Source of the DNA: Clostridium acidisoli DSM 12555
GTDB taxonomy: Bacteria > Bacillota > Clostridia > Clostridiales > Clostridiaceae
Assembly (NCBI RefSeq): GCF_900176305.1
Contig: NZ_FWXH01000004.1
Span: forward strand, 124,001 to 188,000
Direction: 5' to 3'
Length of the DNA: 64,000 bases
Shown here: one piece after another, positions 44,939-53,482 of the stretch
Position numbering within the stretch: position 1 is the stretch's first letter
Layout: each line of letters begins with the position of its first letter
Program-made: the position numbers and the translations under genes
Notes under the pieces: model-generated
Told to the model about the DNA's origin: nothing
Databases searched by the model: none
Seen by the model: only the letters and a program-made list of their open reading frames with translations

Positions 44939-45409
44939 ATGGTATTTGGGAACGTTAATAATATTGATGAAATGGAAAAAACTTGTTCTAAATCAATAAT
45001 TAAAGCTATTAATTATTTGAAGAACAATGATTTTGTTAATATGAAAACTGGCATATACAGTATAATGGGAGATGATATTTATGCTCAAGTAGTAGACAAG
45101 ATAACAAAATCAAAATATGAAGCAAAAGCCGAAGTACACAGAAAATATATTGAAATTCAATTTTCAGTATACGGAAATGAAATAATTGGTTATGCACGAG
45201 ATACAGGTCATAATATTGTGACTGAAGAATTGTTAGAAGAAAAAGATTCTATTTTTTATGATAATGTAGAAAATGAAATCGATTTAAAAATGGAACCAGG
45301 TAGTTTTGCAGTGTTTTTTCCAGAAGACGTACATAGGCCTTGGTGCGCTTATAATGAAAAATGTAAGGTTAGAAAGATTAATGTAAAGATAAATAAGGCA
45401 GTAATTTAA
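44939..45409 (+). CDS. YhcH/YjgK/YiaL family protein (second copy)
   Basis: 156 residues, same length as the first copy. Shared blocks are M-FG(D/N)(I/V)NN near the start, VHRKYI(D/E)(V/I)QFSV, GYARDTGHNIVTEELLEEKD versus GFARDTGNNKISEDLIKEKD, and FAVFFP(N/E)DVHRP. The duplication includes the promoter core and operator upstream, indicating a tandem copy of the regulatory region and gene. GGGAGGTG precedes the ATG. It leads a two-gene unit with the YiaK-type reductase, echoing the E. coli yiaKL pairing. Confidence 0.9.
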   Translation: MVFGNVNNIDEMEKTCSKSIIKAINYLKNNDFVNMKTGIYSIMGDDIYAQVVDKITKSKYEAKAEVHRKYIEIQFSVYGNEIIGYARDTGHNIVTEELLEEKDSIFYDNVENEIDLKMEPGSFAVFFPEDVHRPWCAYNEKCKVRKINVKINKAVI

Positions 45410-45465
45410 TAATATAAGAATTAATATTAAATAATATAGCTTTATACGAGAGGAGAAATAATATT

Positions 45466-46470
45466 ATGAGAGTTTCTTTTGAAGAGATGAAAAGTGAATT
45501 TAAGAGGGTATTGATAAAGAAAGGTTTTAGTGAAGAAAGGGCAGAGGCATCAGCACAATTATTTACTGAAACTAGCTGTGATGGAGTATATTCACATGGA
45601 TATGTTAGATTTCCAAGAGTAATAGAATATATAGATAAAGGATATATAGATGTAGAAGCTGTTCCAAGTAAAATTGAAGGAATGGGAGCTTTTGAAAAGT
45701 GGGATGGAAATCTTGGAATGGGAAATTTGAATGCTAAATTTTGTATGGAAAGAGCAATTGAATTGGCAAAAGAAAATGTTATTGGATGTGTGGCATTAAA
45801 AAATACTAATCATTGGATGAGAGGAGGAAGTTATGGCTGGCAGGCAGCTGATGCAGATTGTATTGGAATCTGTTGGACAAATACTCTTCCTAACATGCCA
45901 GCTTGGGGTGGAAAGGATAGGAGAATAGGAAATAATCCACTTATATTATCTGTACCAAGAGAAAATGGTCACGTAGTTGTAGATTTAGCCATGGCTCAAT
46001 TCTCCTATGGTAAAATTGAGGTGACTAAATTGAAAAATGAGCAGTTACCAGTACCCGGTGGCTATGATTCTGATGGAAATATTACAAGCGATCCAGCAGA
46101 AATTGAAAAAACTTGGAGGGTTTTACCAATGGGTTATTGGAAGGGATCAGGTCTTTCAATATTATTGGACTTAATAGCAACTACCCTGTCTAGCGGAAAC
46201 TCGTCTTATGATGTAGGTAAAATTGATGGAATAGCCGAATATAAACTTTCTCAAATATTCATTGCTATTGATGTTAAAAAAGTATCAGACAAAGATTTTA
46301 TACAAAAAGCTGTAGATGAAGTGGTTGATAATGTTAAAGCATCAGAAAGAGTTGAGGATAATGGTGAAATTTTTTATCCAGGTGAGAGAACATTAAATAC
46401 TAGAAAGAAAAATCTAGAATATGGAATACCTGTGGATGAAAACATATGGGCAACAATAAAAAATATGTAA
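45466..46470 (+). CDS. Ldh_2-family reductase, 2,3-diketo-L-gulonate reductase-like
   Basis: 334 residues of the malate/L-lactate dehydrogenase type 2 family, resembling E. coli YiaK/DlgD. SCDGVYSHGYVRFPRVIEYI carries the catalytic-type His, followed by KNTNHWMRGGSYGWQAADADCIGICWTNT (in part) and PLILSVPRENGHVVVDLAMAQFSYG. These enzymes reduce 2-keto acids of sugar derivatives with NAD(P)H. Pairing with YhcH/YiaL supports a role in diketogulonate or related sugar-acid use. GAGGAG lies before the ATG. A terminator follows. Confidence 0.9.
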   Translation: MRVSFEEMKSEFKRVLIKKGFSEERAEASAQLFTETSCDGVYSHGYVRFPRVIEYIDKGYIDVEAVPSKIEGMGAFEKWDGNLGMGNLNAKFCMERAIELAKENVIGCVALKNTNHWMRGGSYGWQAADADCIGICWTNTLPNMPAWGGKDRRIGNNPLILSVPRENGHVVVDLAMAQFSYGKIEVTKLKNEQLPVPGGYDSDGNITSDPAEIEKTWRVLPMGYWKGSGLSILLDLIATTLSSGNSSYDVGKIDGIAEYKLSQIFIAIDVKKVSDKDFIQKAVDEVVDNVKASERVEDNGEIFYPGERTLNTRKKNLEYGIPVDENIWATIKNM

Positions 46471-46521
46471 ATACAATACTGAGTCATTTATATTACAATT
46501 TAGTACAATTTAATATTTATT

Positions 46522-46571
46522 AAGTAAGAGTGAGAGAGGGGAATTTTAATTAGTTCTTCTTTCTTACTTTT
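46522..46571 (+). terminator. Probable terminator after the YiaK-like gene
   Basis: AAGTAAGA (46522-46529) pairs with TCTTACTT (46562-46569), extended by weaker AG/CT-rich pairing, and is followed by TTAATT. Confidence 0.55.
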
Positions 46572-46619
46572 AATTAACAAATTGGGAAGGATTATGTATT
46601 ACACAGCATAAACTTTGGT

Positions 46620-46649
46620 TTGACTAAACATAAAATAATGTTTTATAAT
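46620..46649 (+). promoter_or_regulatory. Promoter of nfnAB with direct repeat
   Basis: TTGACT (46620-46625), 18 nt, TATAAT (46644-46649). The 9 nt TTGACTAAA occurs at 46620-46628 and again at 46649-46657, one copy on each side of the -10, which may be a regulator site. Confidence 0.6.
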
Positions 46650-46742
46650 TGACTAAAAATCATTTTGTTTAAATGAAGGTTATTATGATACAAAGTGAAT
46701 AAATATGCATTGCTATATAAATTTATATGTGTGGAGGGTTAT

Positions 46743-47594
46743 ATGTTTAAAATAATTAATAAAATAAATGTAACAGGTGATGTATACATAATTGAGGTAG
46801 AGGCACCAAGAGTTGCAAAGTCAATATTACCAGGTCAATTTGTAATTATAAGAGCAGATGAAAAAGGAGAAAGAACACCTTTTCCAGTATGTGACTTTGA
46901 TACTAACAAAGGAACGGTTAGTGTGGTCTTTAAGGCTATAGGAAGCACAGCTATGGAACTCTTAAAGCTAGAGGCTAATGACACAATAATGAACATTCTA
47001 GGACCGATAGGACAGGGGTCTTGTATAGTATCAAAGGATAGTGACAATTTGAAAAATGTTCTTTTTGTTGCAGATGATTTAGGTTTTGCAAGAATTTACC
47101 CTGAACTTTTGTGGCTTAATAAAAAAGATATAGCAAGTGATGTTATAATAAACTTTCAAAGTAGTGAAGAAATAAAATTTAAAGAAAAAATAGTAGAGGT
47201 TTCAAGAGAACTAATAGAAGTGAAAGATGACATTATAGATGAATTAAAGAAAACTTTGAATAAAGGCGTAGAATATGATTTAGTAATAGCAATGGGTTCT
47301 ACAGAGATGATGAGAGAAGTTTCCCTAATTACAAAAGAACATAATATAAAAACCATAGTTAGTCTCACAACATTAATACTTGATGGAACTGGCATGTGTG
47401 GAGCATGTAGAATCACCGCTAATGGCGATGTTAAATTTGTGTGCCAAGATGGACCAGAATTTGACGCATGGACTATTGACTATGAAGAAGTTCTAAGAAG
47501 GCAGAAATTTTATTCTTCATTTGAAGCCAAAGAAAAATACAGAAGAGAAAATGATAAAAAGAATGAAGCAGCTGCAGGATTGGAGGTAGAATAA
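46743..47594 (+). CDS. nfnA: NfnA, NADH-side subunit of bifurcating ferredoxin:NADP+ transhydrogenase
   Basis: 283 residues of the ferredoxin-NADP reductase/PyrK-like fold. The FAD site is GQFVIIRADEKGERTPFPV. The C-terminal [2Fe-2S] segment is DGTGMCGACRITANGDVKFVCQDGPEFDAW (in part), the hallmark of NfnA/SudB. NfnAB couples reduction of NADP+ by reduced ferredoxin and NADH, supplying NADPH from fermentation electrons. The ATG at 46743 follows GGAGGG; an upstream ATG at 46695 is rejected. It is adjacent to nfnB with a 2-bp gap. Confidence 0.93.
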   Translation: MFKIINKINVTGDVYIIEVEAPRVAKSILPGQFVIIRADEKGERTPFPVCDFDTNKGTVSVVFKAIGSTAMELLKLEANDTIMNILGPIGQGSCIVSKDSDNLKNVLFVADDLGFARIYPELLWLNKKDIASDVIINFQSSEEIKFKEKIVEVSRELIEVKDDIIDELKKTLNKGVEYDLVIAMGSTEMMREVSLITKEHNIKTIVSLTTLILDGTGMCGACRITANGDVKFVCQDGPEFDAWTIDYEEVLRRQKFYSSFEAKEKYRRENDKKNEAAAGLEVE

Positions 47595-47596
47595 TT

Positions 47597-48985
47597 ATGG
47601 ATAGAATGAAGAGAACTCCTGTGCGTGAGCAGGATGTGGACAAAAGGATAAAAAATTTTAATGAGGTTTCTCTTGGATATAATGAAGATGAAGCTATTGA
47701 AGAGGCAAATAGATGTCTTCAATGTAAGAAACCTATGTGTGTTGGAAAATGTCCTGTAAATAATAAAATACCAAGTTTCATTAAGGAAATAAAAGAAAGA
47801 AATTTTGAAGGTGCTGCTAAAATTATAGCTGAGACTAGTACACTTCCAGCAATTTGTGGAAGAGTATGCCCACAGGAACTCCAATGTGAAGGTGGTTGTG
47901 TGCTTGGAATAAAAGGTCAACCTATATCAATTGGAAATTTAGAAAGATTTGTTGCTGATTGGTGTAGAGAGAATGACATTGATTTTAGCACTAAGGCAAA
48001 AAGCAATGGCAAAAAGGTAGCTGTAGTTGGAAGTGGACCAGCAGGAATAACTTGTGCAGGAGATCTTGCAAAGCTTGGATATGAAGTAACCATATTTGAA
48101 GCTTTACACGAACCGGGTGGAGTTTTAACCTGGGGTATACCAGAATTTGTTCTTCCAAAGGAAACTGTAGTTAAACATGAAATAGATAATGTAAAAAAAT
48201 TAGGAGTAAAACTGGAAACTGACGTGATGATAGGAAGAACACTTACTATTGACCAATTGCTTACAGATGATGGGTTTAGTGCAGTATTTGTTGGAGCTGG
48301 TGCTGCGGTACCAAATTTTATGGGAATACCAGGTGAAAATTTGAATGGAGTACTTGCGGCAAACGAATTTCTTACTAAAAATAACCTAATGAAGGATTAT
48401 AGGAAAGATTACAAAACACCATTAGTTATTGGTAAAAAAGTTGCTGTTGTTGGTGGTGGAAATGTAGCCATTGATGCTGTTAGGTCCGCTATTAGACTTG
48501 GAGCTGAAGCATATCTTATATACAGAAGGTCAGAATCAGAGTTACCTGCAAGAGTTGAAGAGGTAAAATTTGCTAAAAGCGAAGGCGTTGAGTTTCATCT
48601 TCTTACAAATCCAACTGAAATATTAGGTGATGAAAATGGATGGGTAAAAGGAATAAAATGCATAAAGATGAAACTTGGAGAGCCAGATGAATCTGGTAGA
48701 AGAAGCCCTATAGCAATTGAAGGCTCAGAATTTACACTTGATGTGGATATGGTAATCATGGCCATTGGATCAAGAGCGGATAGTTTAATAAAAAACACTA
48801 CTGATGGTTTAAAAGTAACAAGAAAAAATCTAATAGATGTGGATGAAGAGACAGGAAGAACGTCTAAAAAGGGTGTATATGCAGGTGGAGATATTGTTTC
48901 AGGACCTGCCACAGTAATACTTGCAATGGGTGCAGGAAAGAAAGCTGCAAAAGCAATTCACGAAGATTTAAGTTCACAAAATTAA
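47597..48985 (+). CDS. nfnB: NfnB, NADPH-side subunit of bifurcating transhydrogenase
   Basis: 462 residues resembling the glutamate synthase small subunit. Eight N-terminal Cys for two [4Fe-4S] clusters are at 40, 43, 48, 52, 87, 91, 97 and 101. The FAD motif is VAVVGSGPAGITCAGDL, and the NADP motif is VAVVGGGNVAIDAVRSAIR, with RR (YRRSE) for NADPH. The closing AGGDIVSGPATVILAMGAGKKAA (in part) is family-typical. Without a neighbouring glutamate synthase large subunit and with NfnA next door, the Nfn role is preferred over GltD. Confidence 0.94.
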   Translation: MDRMKRTPVREQDVDKRIKNFNEVSLGYNEDEAIEEANRCLQCKKPMCVGKCPVNNKIPSFIKEIKERNFEGAAKIIAETSTLPAICGRVCPQELQCEGGCVLGIKGQPISIGNLERFVADWCRENDIDFSTKAKSNGKKVAVVGSGPAGITCAGDLAKLGYEVTIFEALHEPGGVLTWGIPEFVLPKETVVKHEIDNVKKLGVKLETDVMIGRTLTIDQLLTDDGFSAVFVGAGAAVPNFMGIPGENLNGVLAANEFLTKNNLMKDYRKDYKTPLVIGKKVAVVGGGNVAIDAVRSAIRLGAEAYLIYRRSESELPARVEEVKFAKSEGVEFHLLTNPTEILGDENGWVKGIKCIKMKLGEPDESGRRSPIAIEGSEFTLDVDMVIMAIGSRADSLIKNTTDGLKVTRKNLIDVDEETGRTSKKGVYAGGDIVSGPATVILAMGAGKKAAKAIHEDLSSQN

Positions 48986-48999
48986 GCGAGGTGTATCAT

Positions 49000-49407
49000 T
49001 TGTTTTTGGAATATATTGAAAAATACTATAATAAAAAATACGATTTAAATTGTGCGGAAACTATTATTTATGCAGCAAACGAAGCCTATGACTTAAAGCT
49101 TGATAAAAACACACTAAAAACCATGTCTGCTTTTGGAGGAGGCATGGCTATTGGAGATGTATGTGGAGCAATAACAGGAGCATTAGCTGTGCTAGGTATT
49201 ATGTTTACTAAGGACAGATCACATGAAAGTGACAAAGTTAAAAAATTGACTTCAGAATTTTTTAATAAGTTTAATGAAACATTAGGATTAAAAAATTGTA
49301 ATGAACTAAAAGAAAAATATTTTGATGGTAATCAAAGGTGTAGTAAAATGTTGTATACTTCAGCTGAAATTTTGGAACAATTAATAAAGGAATATAAGGC
49401 AGCTTAG
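49000..49407 (+). CDS. C-GCAxxG-C-C family protein
   Basis: 135 residues with the four conserved Cys: Cys18 (DLNCAET), Cys55 (FGGGMAIGDVCGAITGA), Cys100 and Cys114 (QRCSKM). This family is proposed to bind metal or redox cofactors; no activity is established. The TTG at 49000 follows GCGAGGTG by about 6 nt and is preferred to GTG 48991. It starts 14 bp after nfnB, so it is probably co-transcribed and may be redox-linked. Confidence 0.87.
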   Translation: MFLEYIEKYYNKKYDLNCAETIIYAANEAYDLKLDKNTLKTMSAFGGGMAIGDVCGAITGALAVLGIMFTKDRSHESDKVKKLTSEFFNKFNETLGLKNCNELKEKYFDGNQRCSKMLYTSAEILEQLIKEYKAA

Positions 49408-49465
49408 ATTAATTATGAAACTATGAATTTATGCTAAGTGACCTAAGATGAAAAAGAGGGAAAAT

Positions 49466-50344
49466 ATGGATTTTGAGACGGTAGAAGATTTTAAGGATTA
49501 TGTTGTAATAAAAAATATAAAAAATTTTGAACTCGACCATGTGTTTGAATGTGGACAGTGCTTTAGGTGGAATAAAACTGAAACCGGAAGTTTTATAGGA
49601 GTTGCTTTTGGTAGAGTAATTGAAGTTGAGAAGCAAAATAATGACTTAATTATTTATAATACTAATAAGGAAGAGTTTAATAATATTTGGTTTGAATACT
49701 TTGATTTAAATAGAGACTATACAAAAATAAAAGAAGAACTTAGTAAAGACGAACTCTTAAAAAAATCTGTGGATTTTGGAAAGGGAATAAGGATATTAAA
49801 GCAGGAACATTTTGAGCTTCTTATATCATTTATAATATCATCAAATAATAGAATTCCTATGATAAAAAGGGCAATAGCAACTATAAGTGAAAAATGGGGA
49901 GAAAAGATAAAATACAAAGATAAAGTATATTATTCTTTTCCTACAATTGAAAAACTTTATGATAAAACTATAGAAGACTTTGAAAAATGCAGTACGGGAT
50001 TTAGGGCAAAATATATAGCTAATACGTGTGAAAATGTTTATAAGAACAATGGGATATTAGAACATATATTTAGTTTAAATGACGATGAATGTCATACAGA
50101 ACTTCAAAAGTTTACAGGAGTAGGGCCTAAGGTTGCAGATTGTATTATGTTGTTTTCAATGCAAAAATATTCAGCGTTTCCTGTAGATGTATGGGTAAAA
50201 AGGGCAATGATGCATTTCTATGTAGCACCGGATGTATCTCTAAAAAAGATAAGAGAATTTGGAAGGGATAAGTTTGGGAATCTTTCTGGATTTGCTCAGC
50301 AATACTTGTTTTATTATGCAAGGGAAAATAATATAGAAGTGTAG
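49466..50344 (+). CDS. 8-oxoguanine DNA glycosylase, OGG family
   Basis: 292 residues. An N-terminal OGG_N-like domain (VFECGQCFRWNKT, GVAFGRVIEV) precedes the HhH-GPD domain. There, Lys222 (GVGPKVADC) is the lyase Lys and Asp241 (FPVDVWVKRAM) the catalytic Asp. It excises 8-oxoguanine from DNA. This is the eukaryotic-like OGG1 type, widespread in clostridia, not the MutM type. The ATG at 49466 follows AAAGAGGG; ATG 49448 is less likely. It may be the last gene after nfnAB. Confidence 0.92.
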   Translation: MDFETVEDFKDYVVIKNIKNFELDHVFECGQCFRWNKTETGSFIGVAFGRVIEVEKQNNDLIIYNTNKEEFNNIWFEYFDLNRDYTKIKEELSKDELLKKSVDFGKGIRILKQEHFELLISFIISSNNRIPMIKRAIATISEKWGEKIKYKDKVYYSFPTIEKLYDKTIEDFEKCSTGFRAKYIANTCENVYKNNGILEHIFSLNDDECHTELQKFTGVGPKVADCIMLFSMQKYSAFPVDVWVKRAMMHFYVAPDVSLKKIREFGRDKFGNLSGFAQQYLFYYARENNIEV

Positions 50345-50395
50345 GAGTCAGTACATTTAAAAAATGTTGTTCGTTTGGAAAACCGGAAATTGTTT

Positions 50396-50456
50396 AATAA
50401 GTAGCAGGGAGACTTATAATTTTGTAAAAATATCATGGGTTTCTCTGCTACTTATT
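50396..50456 (+). terminator. Terminator after the DNA glycosylase gene
   Basis: AATAAGTAGCAGGGAGA (50396-50412) pairs with TTCTCTGCTACTTATT (50441-50456), with a 28-nt loop, followed by TTTT. Confidence 0.82.
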
Positions 50457-50549
50457 TTTTAGTTAAGCTATGTTTTAAATCAGTATTCAAAATGGATCTA
50501 TATTAGAAAAATAGGTTATAATATAGGTAGAATAATGTGGGGAACAAAA

Positions 50550-51068
50550 ATGGGAAATAACAAAGTAAAATTAAGAACACCTAAATTTGAGGAGTTAGAA
50601 TATAGAAAAAAACTTTTGTCAGATATGGAAACAATGTTTTACAATATAGGATATGGAGATAATGATGGAACAGGATGTATAGAATTTCACAAAAATGCTT
50701 GGAAAGATTGGTTTTCTCGATGGGTTAATAATGTGCCAGAAAGATATTATGGATATATTATCAATATTGACGAGAATATACCTGTTGGTGAGGTTGCTCT
50801 ACGATATGTCAGTGATAAAAATTCTTTCTGTGTAAATATAATAGTCGAAGCAAAATATAGAGGAAATGGATTTAGCGAGCAAGCGTTAAGATTGTTAGTT
50901 GATACTGCTTTTAGTGAGTTAGGAGCAGATAAGGTTTTTGATGATTTCCCAAAATCAAGAATTTCGGCAGAAAAAGTGTTTAAGAAAGTTGGATTTAAAA
51001 GAGTTTCAGATGATATTGTTGAATTAACAAAACAAGATTATTTAAGAAAAACAGAGGATATAATCTAA
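50550..51068 (+). CDS. GNAT N-acetyltransferase
   Basis: 172 residues with GNAT features: GYIINIDENIPVGEVALRY (strand pair), acetyl-CoA loop VEAKYRGNGFSEQAL, and AEKVFKKVGFKRV near the end. The motif VPERYYGYI and MFYNIGYGDNDGTGC are unusual and not assigned. The ATG at 50550 follows GGGGA; an ATG 15 nt upstream at 50535 is the alternative. Substrate unknown. It is a single gene between hairpins. Confidence 0.8.
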   Translation: MGNNKVKLRTPKFEELEYRKKLLSDMETMFYNIGYGDNDGTGCIEFHKNAWKDWFSRWVNNVPERYYGYIINIDENIPVGEVALRYVSDKNSFCVNIIVEAKYRGNGFSEQALRLLVDTAFSELGADKVFDDFPKSRISAEKVFKKVGFKRVSDDIVELTKQDYLRKTEDII

Positions 51069-51091
51069 GTCACAATTTTCTTATATTGAGT

Positions 51092-51119
51092 ATTATAGGT
51101 AGACAAGCTCACCTATAAT
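51092..51119 (+). terminator. Hairpin after the acetyltransferase gene
   Basis: ATTATAGGT/ACCTATAAT, a perfect 9-bp stem with a 10-nt loop, followed by TTTTAAAGG. A further weak AAAGGCT/AGCCTTT pairing lies at about 51123-51161. Confidence 0.55.
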
Positions 51120-51213
51120 TTTAAAGGCTTATATTTCAACATTATATTAAAACATAGCCTTTAATTAAAATTGGGGGTGCTCCTTTATATAATGATTATA
51201 AATCTTGTCACAA

Positions 51214-51417
51214 TTAAGAAATCTTCTTCAAAATGATTGCTCCAATAACTGCCAAAATAAAAAGCCAAGAAATTGGATTTGCCCAGTTGATTGTCCAACC
51301 GATTCCATATGTTTTTGGAACAAGAAAATTAGAGTCTTCCTTATTACAATAGAAAAAACTACCGTGTGTTTCTCTATACTCTTTAATTTCTTCGTTTGTC
51401 CATTTTCTTTTGTTCAT
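51214..51417 (-). CDS. DUF5808-like small membrane protein
   Basis: 67 residues. KRKWTNEEIKEYRETHGSFFYC then NFLVPKTYGIGWTINWANP and a C-terminal membrane segment (ISWLFILAVIGAIIL) fit DUF5808-type proteins, which are found free-standing or fused to other membrane proteins. The ATG at 51417 follows AGAAGGGA; an upstream ATG (51462) has a poorly spaced site. Function is unknown. Confidence 0.7.
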   Translation of the reverse strand: MNKRKWTNEEIKEYRETHGSFFYCNKEDSNFLVPKTYGIGWTINWANPISWLFILAVIGAIILKKIS

Positions 51418-51541
51418 ACTTATATCGTCCCTTCTATAATTATCACTTAAAATTTTATCCATTCGCTACCATCCGTAAGACTCCTACTTATGCAAGCATT
51501 GAGTTAACGGATGCTACGCGCTGGATTTGTTCAACTAACAC

Positions 51542-51574
51542 TTAGATGGTGTCAAAACCAAAACCCCATCTGAG
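51542..51574 (-). pseudogene. Relic of a polysaccharide deacetylase C-terminus
   Basis: On the minus strand this reads LRWGFGFDTI then stop, against the adjacent deacetylase ending GFSFDTVE then stop. The match at DNA level is GTGTCAAAACCAAAACC versus GTGTCAAAACTAAAACC at about 51599. It lies 13 bp beyond the deacetylase stop, so it looks like the tail of a deleted tandem copy. Confidence 0.45.
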
Positions 51575-51587
51575 TGCAAGTTTCACT

Positions 51588-52448
51588 TTATTCTACTGTG
51601 TCAAAACTAAAACCTTGAGATTTTAAATAATCAATTACCTGTTGAAGAGCTTGTACAGTGTTTTTCTTTGCGCCTGCATCGTGCATTAAAACTACTACCA
51701 CATTCTTACCTACAGTATTTTTCTTCAATTGGTCTAATAGATATGGGACACTAGGATCTAAGCTTTCAGAATCATTAGTTTCATCATTCCAATCTATATA
51801 ACGATAACCAGCTTTTGTAGCGGCATCTCTAAAAGAAGCTAATCTACCAGGATGCATCTTTCCATCAAAGGAACCTCCAGGAAATCTAACCAGTTCTGAA
51901 GTATATCTATTACCAAGTATTGATTTTAAAATTCCGTCACATTTATTTAAATCTTTAACAAAATTCTCTGGACCTTCCTTATAGTTTAATTGATGACTAT
52001 AGGTATGATTTCCAATAATTTCACCATCGTCTGCTTCTTTCATAACAAGGTCAGGATATCTTTCTGCATTTGAACCTATTATAAAGAAGTTAGCTTTTAT
52101 TTTGTTTTTATCTAAAATTTGTAATATTGAGGTGGTATTTATAGATGGACCATCATCAAATGTTAGATAAGCCATTTTTCTACCATCAGTTCTCTTAACA
52201 TTCCATGGAGCTACTTCACCTGGTGTCATTTTCACATTTTTAGGAGGAACAATACTTTCTCTTTTACTTATAATTGAGTTTTTATGTCTTTCATGGTGAC
52301 TTCTTTTTATATTATCATTATGTTTGTTTTTTGTAAAAACAATAAATATGGCTGTTAGTATTATAAGAATAATTAAACTAAATAATATAATTATTTTTAT
52401 TCTATTTGTTAATATGTTTTTGTTCTTAGTTTTATCAAGATTCAACAT
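51588..52448 (-). CDS. Membrane-anchored polysaccharide deacetylase
   Basis: 286 residues. An N-terminal membrane anchor (about 18-38) and a charged linker lead to a NodB domain (about 90-280). Motif 1 TFDDG has Asp98 and Asp99, and motif 2 is GNHTYSH with His148 and His152 as metal ligands. Motif 3 is RFPGGS, and the last motifs are YIDWN and VVVLMHD. It removes acetyl groups from peptidoglycan or another surface glycan. It shares orientation with the upstream NlpC/P60 gene, about 105 bp away. A relic of a second copy follows its stop. Confidence 0.93.
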   Translation of the reverse strand: MLNLDKTKNKNILTNRIKIIILFSLIILIILTAIFIVFTKNKHNDNIKRSHHERHKNSIISKRESIVPPKNVKMTPGEVAPWNVKRTDGRKMAYLTFDDGPSINTTSILQILDKNKIKANFFIIGSNAERYPDLVMKEADDGEIIGNHTYSHQLNYKEGPENFVKDLNKCDGILKSILGNRYTSELVRFPGGSFDGKMHPGRLASFRDAATKAGYRYIDWNDETNDSESLDPSVPYLLDQLKKNTVGKNVVVVLMHDAGAKKNTVQALQQVIDYLKSQGFSFDTVE

Positions 52449-52553
52449 AAAATTACCTCAACTTTCAAATATTCCTTATAAGCGCCTTTTTATTATAAGC
52501 CATAATATTTACCTATTCAAGTTAAGTAAATGTATATTTAATATGAACAAATA

Positions 52554-53363
52554 TTATTGAGAAATACCTGATTGCATTAATCTTATAGGGATATATCCTT
52601 GCTTTATTAATCTACGTTTAGATCTAACATCTTCTCTTGCTAAGGGCAAAGGTTCAAATGGTATTAAGGTTTGTACATTTTGTTCATATACATTTAATTT
52701 ATCACTATTTTTATTATCTGAATTGATATATAACATGATATGTCCCTCCCCCTTACCATTATCAGTAAGAAGTGCATCTCCTGGTTGTAAATCGCTCCAC
52801 GAAATTTCATTAACAAATTTTCCGTCAAAATTACTACCATTCTTAACTCCATTTAATAAAGTTAAAGTAGTTTGTCTACTTATTCCCCATGCAGCACTTA
52901 CGAAACCAGAACAATCATTTCCATATAACATTTTACTATTAGTAATCTTTGATAAGAAATCATTAGCTGAAGATGCTTGATCTAAATCCATGCTATAGGG
53001 TATTCCAGAATAAGTTTTACCCTTAATAAAAACGTAGAGACCATATTTATCAACTATATTGTATTTAGGAGTCCATTTAACTTCAACCATTGATTTAGCT
53101 CTATTAAGTATTTCTCTACGCTCAATATTAGAAATATTTATAGTTGAGGCTTTTATATTTAGTTTTGTAGAAGTAGCATTTTTATTATAATCAATATTAT
53201 TAGTATTTAAGTGGAAAGAACTTATGGTATTAACATTACCGCTTGAATTGTTTATGTTATTTGATCCAGGCTTAATTATAATAAAAATTGCTATAGTTAT
53301 TAATAACACTAAACCTATAACAGTATTTATTGCAATTTTAATAGCCTTAATTATAATTGACAT
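52554..53363 (-). CDS. Membrane-anchored NlpC/P60-like protein
   Basis: 269 residues. One N-terminal membrane span (about 10-30) and a Ser/Asn/Thr-rich linker (33-75) lead to a papain-like domain. The nucleophile is Cys151 (YGNDCSGFVSAAWG) and the His is His208 (GEGHIMLYIN), with WSDLQPGDALLT between, as in NlpC/P60 wall peptidases or amidases. The PGD motif fits the family. Substrate is inferred to be peptidoglycan peptide or an acyl link. GGGG precedes the ATG. Confidence 0.85.
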   Translation of the reverse strand: MSIIIKAIKIAINTVIGLVLLITIAIFIIIKPGSNNINNSSGNVNTISSFHLNTNNIDYNKNATSTKLNIKASTINISNIERREILNRAKSMVEVKWTPKYNIVDKYGLYVFIKGKTYSGIPYSMDLDQASSANDFLSKITNSKMLYGNDCSGFVSAAWGISRQTTLTLLNGVKNGSNFDGKFVNEISWSDLQPGDALLTDNGKGEGHIMLYINSDNKNSDKLNVYEQNVQTLIPFEPLPLAREDVRSKRRLIKQGYIPIRLMQSGISQ

Positions 53364-53482
53364 TTTTAATACCCCACTTTCACATATACATTATAATTAT
53401 ATATATGTAACAGGATATATTTTAAATAACATTTATATTATTAACATGTTATGAACACTGTCACTTTGACATTTATTATCGC

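Noticed and set aside
47597-48985. Naming this gene gltD (glutamate synthase small subunit)
   Set aside because: There is no glutamate synthase large subunit nearby and NfnA with its [2Fe-2S] motif is adjacent, so NfnB is the better call.
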